This document shows, in pieces, positions 4,462 to 9,466 of a DNA stretch of 9,466 bases. The notes under the pieces were generated by a model. That model was not told the origin of the DNA. It searched no databases and was given only the letters and a program-made list of their open reading frames with translations. How positions within the stretch are numbered: the stretch's first letter is position 1; the number at the start of each line of letters is the position of its first letter. This stretch comes from Candidatus Cloacimonadota bacterium (lineage in GTDB: Bacteria; Cloacimonadota; Cloacimonadia; JGIOTU-2; B8-G9): NCBI GenBank assembly GCA_003647765.1, contig QMNM01000036.1, positions 1 to 9,466 of the forward strand, read 5' to 3'. The position numbers and the translations under genes are program-made.

Positions 4462-6721
4462 GTTTTGCCAATCCTTTTCTTTCTTTTTTCTTTTCCCCAC
4501 CATAATAATAATAGTAATAGTAGTAATAATAGTAGTAATAGCTATATCCGCTATAATATTTATGAACATCTATTCCATTTATAACAACACCATTTACAGT
4601 AATGCCGATATGTTCTAATAATGATTTTGCCCGTTCAACAATACTACGATCTGTAACGCCAGCACGAATAACTAATGAGAGAGCGTCAACTTTTTTTGAC
4701 AGAATCATAGCATCAGTTACAGCTATAATTGGTGGGCTGTCAAAGAGGATATATTCATAAGTTTCTTTGACTTTATTTATAAGTTGATCCATCTTTTTAG
4801 AAGCTATAAGCTCGGATGGATTTGGCGGAACATGACCGCAAGTTATTATATCCAAATTCTTAATTTCAGTTTGCCGAATAATATCAGAAAGTTGGCAGTT
4901 TTCATCTATAAAGTAATTTGTGAGTCCAGGCTCCTTATCTTTATAAAATAGATTATGTATCATTGGACGTCTTAAGTCAGCATCAATCAGAAGTGTTTTT
5001 GAGTCCATTTGCGCAATTGTTATAGCGAGATTTGCAACTGTTGTGCTTTTACCTTCTTTTGGCCCTGCACTACTAATAGCGAGAGTTTTTATTGGACCTG
5101 GATTTCTGTAAGCACTAAGCACATTAGTTCTAAAAGTTCTATATGCTTCTGCAATTGGTGATTTTGGTGCATAATGAGGAACTAATCTGGCTACAATACG
5201 CTGTTGGGTTTGTGTCAATTGTTTTAACTTTTCTTTATCTCTCTCATTTCTCAATTCTTCAGATAGTTGAGATAATGCAACCTCATCTACTGGAATATCT
5301 GGTATAGTTCCTACAACTGGTAATTTTACATATCGTTCAATATCATTTAAGGATCTAAGAGTAGTATCCATTGAAGATAATATAAGTGCAGAACCAATGC
5401 CTAATCCTAATCCCAAAACAATAGAGATCATTAAGTTCATTTTCGGTTTAGGTTTTGTAGGAGATACTGGCAGATATGCAGTTTCTAAAATTCGGATATT
5501 ACCTATCTTTCCCTGTTCAGAAATCTTTGCTTCTTCGTATTTCTCTACAAGCAATGTATGAATGTTCTCATTCATCTGTTTGTCTCTTTCTAAACGTGCT
5601 AATTCCAGTTCTGTATCAGGAAGAGATGTCATCTTTTGTGTATATTTTGCTACAATGCTTTCTATTGCACTTACTTTTGTTTGAGCAACATTTAGTTCTA
5701 CCTGTGCATTTGTAATCTCCCCTATTATTTCGCCTCTTCGTGCCAATGGGTCACTCGCATCAGTTTTCAATTGCAATACTTTATCTATTTCTAATTTTAA
5801 TTGTTCTCTTTCCCTTTCAATTTCTTCTTTTAATTTTCTAAGTTCTGGATGTTCAGACGAATATCCTTCTTTTGTTAAATAGATTGCATATTTCGCTTCA
5901 TTCTCTACTAGTTTTTTCCTTAATTCCTCAATTAATGGACTAGATATAGCCATCACCTCATTTGCTAAAGCAGAGTCCTGTTGAGCTAATATGCTTTGTA
6001 AGAATTTCAATTTTTTCTCTGCTACCTGTAATTCTGTATTTGCATCATTTAATTGAGCCTCAAAGCTAGATGAAGTCCTTACTAATTCAGCTGTTTCTGC
6101 TGAAAGAGTAGAGATCCTGTTTTGAATTTTAAATTCACGTAAATCCTCTTCAGATATAGCCAACTTTCTTTTTATTATATCTAATTGCTTTTCTAGGAAT
6201 TCTCTTACAGCTGCAACCTCTGTTCTGGCATATTCCAAATTTTTCTCCTTAAAGCTTTCTGCAACACTATTAGCTGCTACTTGCGCCTCTAATGGATTAG
6301 TTGAAGAAATAGATATTGTCAGCACATCAGTATCTCGCTCAGAAGATACATCTACTCTTCCTTTCAAAGACATTGCTGGATTTTCAGATTTTAGGATAGG
6401 AAAAGTTTCGCTCTCAGGATGAGCTTTCATTTTTTCAATAGCAGAATTCATAATTGGAATGCTCTTTAAGAGTATGATTTGGTTTTTTAGGGACTTATCT
6501 CCGTAACCTGCTGGCTGGAAAAAGAATTCCCCCTTTTTTTGTTGCTCAATAAGCACTTTTGCTGATGTAACATATATCTTTGGCTGACGCATTGTAAATA
6601 CCATAGTAACAAGAACAATTATCGTAAATATTGACAATACCAACCATTTCCTTTGTATTATAATTCTTATGTATTCTTTAAATTGTAGTTCACTTGTTTC
6701 TGTTTGGTCAAAATTTTCCAT
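4421..6721 (-). CDS. BY-kinase: polysaccharide co-polymerase fused to tyrosine autokinase (Wzc-like)
   Basis: This is a 766-residue inner-membrane protein of the Wzc/Etk class, which controls exopolysaccharide chain assembly by cycles of tyrosine autophosphorylation. A Wzz-type domain starts with TM1 (about 25-43), followed by a long coiled-coil periplasmic region (about 160-400). Then come a GNVR-type segment 'LPDTELELARLERD' (367-380), the Pro-rich 'PVSPTKPKPK' and TM2 (about 428-449). The cytoplasmic kinase has the oligomerisation motif EAYRTFR (525-531), Walker A 'GPKEGKST' (553-560), Walker A' 'LLIDADLRRP' (577-586) and Walker B 'ILFDSPP' (658-664). The tyrosine cluster spans 722-740, with Tyr728-740 as an unbroken run of 13, followed by a basic tail of 26 residues. 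An AAGAGGAA precedes the ATG. It starts 18 nt after the SLBB gene, its likely export partner, and its 3' end overlaps ispE. Confidence 0.93.
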   Translation of the reverse strand: MENFDQTETSELQFKEYIRIIIQRKWLVLSIFTIIVLVTMVFTMRQPKIYVTSAKVLIEQQKKGEFFFQPAGYGDKSLKNQIILLKSIPIMNSAIEKMKAHPESETFPILKSENPAMSLKGRVDVSSERDTDVLTISISSTNPLEAQVAANSVAESFKEKNLEYARTEVAAVREFLEKQLDIIKRKLAISEEDLREFKIQNRISTLSAETAELVRTSSSFEAQLNDANTELQVAEKKLKFLQSILAQQDSALANEVMAISSPLIEELRKKLVENEAKYAIYLTKEGYSSEHPELRKLKEEIEREREQLKLEIDKVLQLKTDASDPLARRGEIIGEITNAQVELNVAQTKVSAIESIVAKYTQKMTSLPDTELELARLERDKQMNENIHTLLVEKYEEAKISEQGKIGNIRILETAYLPVSPTKPKPKMNLMISIVLGLGLGIGSALILSSMDTTLRSLNDIERYVKLPVVGTIPDIPVDEVALSQLSEELRNERDKEKLKQLTQTQQRIVARLVPHYAPKSPIAEAYRTFRTNVLSAYRNPGPIKTLAISSAGPKEGKSTTVANLAITIAQMDSKTLLIDADLRRPMIHNLFYKDKEPGLTNYFIDENCQLSDIIRQTEIKNLDIITCGHVPPNPSELIASKKMDQLINKVKETYEYILFDSPPIIAVTDAMILSKKVDALSLVIRAGVTDRSIVERAKSLLEHIGITVNGVVINGIDVHKYYSGYSYYYYYYYYYYYYYGGEKKKERKGLAKLVPKFLRKDQFVS
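4472..4476 (-). promoter_or_regulatory. ispE: Ribosome binding site supporting the ispE TTG start
   Basis: AAGGA on the minus strand, within AAAAGGATTGGC, precedes the TTG at 4461 by 10 nt. It lies inside the coding sequence of the upstream kinase, over Lys749-Gly750. It is the only purine-rich site correctly placed for an IspE with a normal N-terminus; the ATG at 4503 is preceded only by TAT/TAC repeats. Confidence 0.5.
4502..4540 (-). repeat. 39-nt TAT/TAC codon tract encoding 13 tyrosines
   Basis: Thirteen consecutive codons of the BY-kinase are all TAT (8) or TAC (5). This trinucleotide-like tract could change in length in steps of one tyrosine without shifting the frame. The mixed TAT/TAC order makes slippage less likely than in a pure repeat. 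In the frame of ispE the tract reads Ile/Thr codons and ends in the ATG at 4503, which I do not take as the ispE start. Confidence 0.85.
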
Positions 6722-6739
6722 TATTATTCCTCTTGTAGT

Positions 6740-7234
6740 TTAATCTTTTAAATTTATAAACAGGTTATAAACACCCAGAACTGCAGCTACTTTTGCAAGA
6801 AAATCTGCTGTTTTTGAAAATGCGTAAAATATAGTACCAGACACAATAATAGTATCTCCAGGTTGTAGAACAGGTATCAGTTCCTGATTTCCTGTCTCCA
6901 AGTATTCTTTCATATTTACCCAGATGATCTTCTTTCCTCCCTTTGTGGGCCTAACTATCCTTATTTTTGATAACTTGGCTTGTTCTGTTGGACCCCCTGC
7001 TAAAGATAATAAAGCAAGTAAGTTCGTATCATCAGGAACAATATATAAACCTGGCTTCTTTACCTGCCCCCAAATATAAGTATAAATCCTTAATTGTTCT
7101 GCATCTCCCATAGTTCCTGAATATGAATAAGCAGATACAGCTGGTGCACTAGGAGAAATGTTCGTCTGTGATAATAACAAAATCGGTAGCATAAATAAGT
7201 TAATGATAATGATTATAATTATACCTTTTTTCAC
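6740..7234 (-). CDS. Small secreted SLBB-domain protein, probable partner of the BY-kinase
   Basis: The 164-residue product has a signal peptide or membrane anchor (MKKG followed by seven isoleucines, to about residue 22) and a low-complexity Ser/Ala/Pro linker. One SLBB domain follows (about 48-132), with 'YIWGQVKKPGLYIVPDDTNLLALL', 'AGGPTEQAKLSKIRIVRP' and 'QPGDTIIVSG'. SLBB domains occur in Wza-type export proteins, but the N-terminal poly-export domain is absent, so this is not a complete Wza. A hydrophobic helix ends the protein (about 135-162), which could insert in a membrane. The start is GTG at 7234, preceded by AAGGAG (7241-7246) with a 6-nt spacer. The BY-kinase follows after 18 nt, strongly suggesting co-translation and a joint role in surface polysaccharide or envelope work. 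Confidence 0.85.
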   Translation of the reverse strand: MKKGIIIIIIINLFMLPILLLSQTNISPSAPAVSAYSYSGTMGDAEQLRIYTYIWGQVKKPGLYIVPDDTNLLALLSLAGGPTEQAKLSKIRIVRPTKGGKKIIWVNMKEYLETGNQELIPVLQPGDTIIVSGTIFYAFSKTADFLAKVAAVLGVYNLFINLKD

Positions 7235-7240
7235 GCATAA

Positions 7241-7246
7241 CTCCTT
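7241..7246 (-). promoter_or_regulatory. Ribosome binding site supporting a GTG start
   Basis: AAGGAG precedes the GTG at 7234 by 6 nt. An out-of-frame ATG (7236-7238) lies between them, only 2 nt from the site, too close for efficient initiation and opening a frame with no recognisable protein. The GTG frame is the one carrying the signal peptide and SLBB domain. Confidence 0.6.
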
Positions 7247-7308
7247 ACTTAAAATTGAAAGCGAATTAACAATAATACTTATTTCCCAGTCAAATTTTTA
7301 AATTTTTA

Positions 7309-8079
7309 TTACTGAACAATTATTGTCCTTTCCTCAGATTCAGCACCATATTTACCACCAGAACCATCCTCAAAAAACACATCTACACGCCAATAATATG
7401 TCTGGCGTGAGATTAAATTGTCGTCTACTTCAATTGAATAAATACTTTGCATAGGATCTATGTCATAATGCCAGTAAACAGAGTGGTCACTATTAAATAT
7501 TAGCACTCTAACAGAACTAGCATTTTCACTAATACTACCAGCCTCCCAGGCTAATAACAATGTATCCATACCTGATATCTGATGTTCATCAGGAGGATAA
7601 GTTAGCATAGGAGAAACTAATAAGCCGTATCTTACAGTATCAGAAATAGATGAATTACCAGCTTCATCATAAGGTTGGATATAATAAGACCATATTTTAG
7701 GATAAAGTCTATGACCTGTATATGTATTAAATTCGTCAATAAAAACTGTATCTTGGGTATTATAAAGAACATCCACGACTGACAAAGAATCTTCATTGCT
7801 AAAGCGATAGACAATTATATGATGTAAGTCATCATCTGGTAAATAGTTCCACATAATCTGAATATAATTCTGCTCACCTGGCCCAGCAGACACTGCATCA
7901 ATACCATTGCCTTCATCTGTTAAAAAAATGGAAACAGTATCATCACCAGGATCGCCTAAATGAGGTATTAAATGTGGATTAGTAGGAGGTATTTTATCCA
8001 CTTCTTCTGGACCCTCTTTAGCACAGGAAAAGAAAAATGCTATTATAATTATCAGTAATATCCCAATGTATAATTTCAT
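7309..8079 (-). CDS. Lipoprotein with two fibronectin type III-like domains
   Basis: From the ATG at 8079 the protein has 256 residues. It starts 'MKLYIGILLIIIIAFFFSC', a lipoprotein signal with Cys19 as the lipidated residue. A short segment with 'PHLGDPGDD' and 'DEGNGIDAVSAGPG' follows, rich in Asp and Gly. Two beta-sandwich units of FnIII type come next: the first (about 70-150) with 'YIQIMWNYLPDDDLHHIIVYRF' and 'WSYYIQPYDEAGN', the second (about 165-255) with 'LTYPPDEHQISGMDTLLLAW' and 'TYYWRVDVFF'. No enzyme motif is seen, so a binding or structural role in the periplasm or at the surface is inferred. The frame stays open to an ATG at 8148, but those extra 23 codons are an intergenic repeat and would bury the signal peptide. 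No Shine-Dalgarno site is evident. Confidence 0.75.
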   Translation of the reverse strand: MKLYIGILLIIIIAFFFSCAKEGPEEVDKIPPTNPHLIPHLGDPGDDTVSIFLTDEGNGIDAVSAGPGEQNYIQIMWNYLPDDDLHHIIVYRFSNEDSLSVVDVLYNTQDTVFIDEFNTYTGHRLYPKIWSYYIQPYDEAGNSSISDTVRYGLLVSPMLTYPPDEHQISGMDTLLLAWEAGSISENASSVRVLIFNSDHSVYWHYDIDPMQSIYSIEVDDNLISRQTYYWRVDVFFEDGSGGKYGAESEERTIIVQ

Positions 8080-8169
8080 TTTCTTTGCCACGAAAATACA
8101 CGAAATTTTATAAAACTTTTTCATTTTAATTTCTTGCCACGAAAACATACGAAATTTTACAAACTCTCT
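8075..8169. repeat. Tandem duplication with CACGAA words before the lipoprotein gene
   Basis: Two adjacent copies (8075-8119 and 8120-8169) share ttcatttt, then ttgccacgaaaa and cgaaatttta. They differ by an insertion of about 5 nt and a few substitutions. Each copy contains CAT, an ATG on the minus strand followed by AA: one at 8079, the probable lipoprotein start, and one at 8124. The duplication therefore copied or recreated a start-codon context. Within each copy the cacgaa-like words repeat at about 10 nt. Confidence 0.75.
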
Positions 8170-8191
8170 TTATTTTTTAATTAACCTCGTA

Positions 8192-9220
8192 TTAAAAAGA
8201 TATACGCACACCTACACGATGCGTATTTGCTAAAACATTGGTTAAGAACGCATAATTTATATTAAATCTACGATATGTTATGCCAGCTCCGAATGAATAA
8301 TCATCATCAGAATAGCCAGTTCGCAGAAAAGCAAATTTTTTATATTGCAATTCAAGCCCAATATGAGAAGTGTACTTATACGCATTATCCCAATCATAGT
8401 CAATTGTAATTACTGAATGTATCTTTGGAATTGGCTGAACAACAGCTACTCCCATTTTTGTATTTGTAATGATTTCGTCACTCCATCTTGATTTTGTATC
8501 CCATGTAATTTTTGTCCCAGCAACATCTTGAATATTAATTCCATAACGGATTTCACCAAGCCAATCTAATTCTGTTAGAATAGCCAAATCCGATTTTATC
8601 ATTGCTGATAAATCAACACCAGTGCCTGTTGCAGAAAATTTATACAAATCTCGCTTGATATATTTAATTGTAGCACCGAAATAATAATCTATTGGCACTT
8701 CAAAAAATAGCCATCCCATATTAACTAATTGAGATATATGTTTAGAGAACGCAAATTGGAATAAATTATCACTGCTACTAAACTCGCCATCAGGAATGCC
8801 AGTTAATTGCTTGTTTATGTCTGATGACCTTTGGTCTGTATTGGTGCCTGTTAAATGTTTTTCGCTAAAATAAGGAATATCATCAATTGATAATCTAGTC
8901 CAAGCCAATCCTACAGATACATCACTTGGCAAGGGTATACATAGAGAGATGAAGTCATAGCTGGCAATATTATCGTATAAAAATGCCCGCATTAAAATAA
9001 TTTCTTTCTCTCTTATTTGCGAGATGCCAGCTGCATTCCAATAGATTGCACTTCCATCATTAGCAACAGCTACAAAAGCACCTCCCATAGATAAAGAGCG
9101 AACACCTGCTCCAATCGCAATAAAATCACCTGCATAGCGTCCAGCAATTAAGGAGAAAGGAGAAAGAAAAAAATAAAAAAGGGAACATACTAATGTTATT
9201 ACTAAAAAATATTTTTTCAT
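8192..9220 (-). CDS. PorV/UPF0164-type outer-membrane beta-barrel protein
   Basis: The 342-residue protein has a signal peptide (about 1-27, ending near 'SLIAG'). It then has the signature 'GDFIAIGAGVRSLSMGGAFV' (31-50) and 'ANDGSAIYWNAAGI' (53-66), shared by PorV, PorQ and UPF0164 proteins and related to the FadL fold. Alternating polar and hydrophobic strands fill the rest, and it ends '...RVGVRISF' with the terminal Phe used for outer-membrane insertion. PorV is part of the type IX secretion system in Bacteroidetes, but most UPF0164 relatives in candidate phyla have no proven role, and no other T9SS gene or C-terminal sorting domain is here. It heads the envelope module, 112 nt before the lipoprotein start. 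No Shine-Dalgarno site precedes the ATG, only an AT-rich stretch. Confidence 0.85.
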   Translation of the reverse strand: MKKYFLVITLVCSLFYFFLSPFSLIAGRYAGDFIAIGAGVRSLSMGGAFVAVANDGSAIYWNAAGISQIREKEIILMRAFLYDNIASYDFISLCIPLPSDVSVGLAWTRLSIDDIPYFSEKHLTGTNTDQRSSDINKQLTGIPDGEFSSSDNLFQFAFSKHISQLVNMGWLFFEVPIDYYFGATIKYIKRDLYKFSATGTGVDLSAMIKSDLAILTELDWLGEIRYGINIQDVAGTKITWDTKSRWSDEIITNTKMGVAVVQPIPKIHSVITIDYDWDNAYKYTSHIGLELQYKKFAFLRTGYSDDDYSFGAGITYRRFNINYAFLTNVLANTHRVGVRISF

Positions 9221-9262
9221 ATTATAAATAAAAAGAAATAGTACACTGATAAAAAATTAAAA

Positions 9263-9426
9263 TTACTCCGTGTCCTTAAATCTTACTCTGTGTCCTCTGT
9301 GTCTTTCTGTGCCGAATTATAGGAATTATTTTGATAGAAATTTATTCGTGATTCTTCGTGTTATTCGTGGCTAATTAACCGACCTTGCAGACGCGAACTT
9401 ATACGAACTATGCGAACTTACGCGAA
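9263..9426. repeat. Three consecutive arrays of short words at about 10-nt spacing
   Basis: The 246-nt gap upstream of the PorV-like gene holds no supported gene. It contains ttactc(c/t)gtgtcct twice, 20 nt apart (9263-9276, 9283-9296), followed by ctgtgtctttctgtgcc (9297-9313). Next is ttcgtg three times (9345, 9355, 9364), then cgaact/cgaa four times (9394, 9404, 9413, 9423). Spacings are 9-11 nt or a double of that. The arrays lack dyad symmetry and long spacers, so they are not CRISPR. Confidence 0.65.
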
Positions 9427-9466
9427 TTTTTTATCCATTTTATATCTTTTGCGATGAGTTTGTTGA

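Noticed and set aside
4504-4569. ispE start at an upstream ATG (4569) giving 338 residues
   Set aside because: The extra residues are the TAT/TAC tract read out of frame as Ile/Thr, far longer than any IspE lead-in and without a ribosome site.
4390-4584. Open frame on the plus strand over the kinase-ispE junction
   Set aside because: It is the complement of the TAT/TAC tract, giving Asn/Ser repeats, and lies within two well-supported genes.
5476-5715. Open frame on the plus strand inside the BY-kinase gene
   Set aside because: Antisense shadow of the coiled-coil coding region, with no independent support.
7632-7814. Alternative minus-strand frame inside the FnIII lipoprotein gene
   Set aside because: Hydrophobic chance frame within a gene with a clear signal and domain pattern; no ribosome site.
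8192-9220. A type IX secretion system locus
   Set aside because: Only a PorV/UPF0164-type barrel is present. No other T9SS component or cargo C-terminal domain is seen, and UPF0164 relatives are common outside T9SS.
9221-9226. TATAAT directly before the PorV-like ATG as a promoter -10 box
   Set aside because: Transcription from it would begin inside the gene, and no -35 element lies 16-18 nt upstream. It is likely a chance AT-rich match.
9440-9466. Possible 3' end of another minus-strand gene at the right edge
   Set aside because: All three frames reach a stop within a few to about 20 codons, and none shows a recognisable C-terminus. The true upstream gene cannot be identified from these bases.

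Overview
The window is AT-rich and every supported gene lies on the minus strand, so transcription runs from high to low coordinates. It looks like a chromosomal segment of a diderm bacterium from an uncultured lineage near the FCB superphylum (Cloacimonadota, Marinimicrobia or WOR-3/Stahlbacteria-like). That placement is inferred from four things: a PorV/UPF0164-type outer-membrane protein, a fibronectin-type III (FnIII) lipoprotein, the N-terminal style of SSB, and short CACGAA/CACAGAG-type intergenic repeats. No 16S gene or other decisive marker is present.

In transcription order, the first block (about 9220 to 4421) is an envelope module. It encodes a PorV-like outer-membrane beta-barrel, a lipoprotein with two FnIII-like domains, a small secreted SLBB-domain protein, and a large inner-membrane BY-kinase (Wzc/CapB type) with an uninterrupted run of 13 tyrosines near its C-terminus. 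No glycosyltransferase, flippase or polymerase gene lies here, so this is a detached polysaccharide-export or kinase module rather than a complete capsule locus.

The second block (4461 to 782) is ispE, spoVG, prs, rplY (ctc type) and pth. It keeps the relative order of the Bacillus subtilis ipk-purR-yabJ-spoVG-gcaD-prs-ctc-spoVC region, without purR, yabJ and gcaD/glmU. The kinase gene runs into ispE: the best ispE start is a TTG inside the last codons of the kinase, so the envelope module and the housekeeping block are physically fused. IspE supplies isoprenoid precursors, including those for undecaprenyl carriers, which offers a tentative link to the envelope genes.

The third block is rpsF-ssb, with ssb cut by the window's left edge. 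It follows a 207-nt gap holding a perfect palindrome, a pyrimidine-rich tract (in the transcript) and a possible promoter.

The gaps carry most of the unexplained structure: a 16-bp perfect repeat present twice, a tandem duplication that includes a start codon, and arrays of short words spaced about 10 nt apart. The genes lacking a clear Shine-Dalgarno site (prs, the FnIII lipoprotein, the PorV-like gene) are those next to such repeats. No tRNA, rRNA, CRISPR array, insertion sequence or phage gene was seen.
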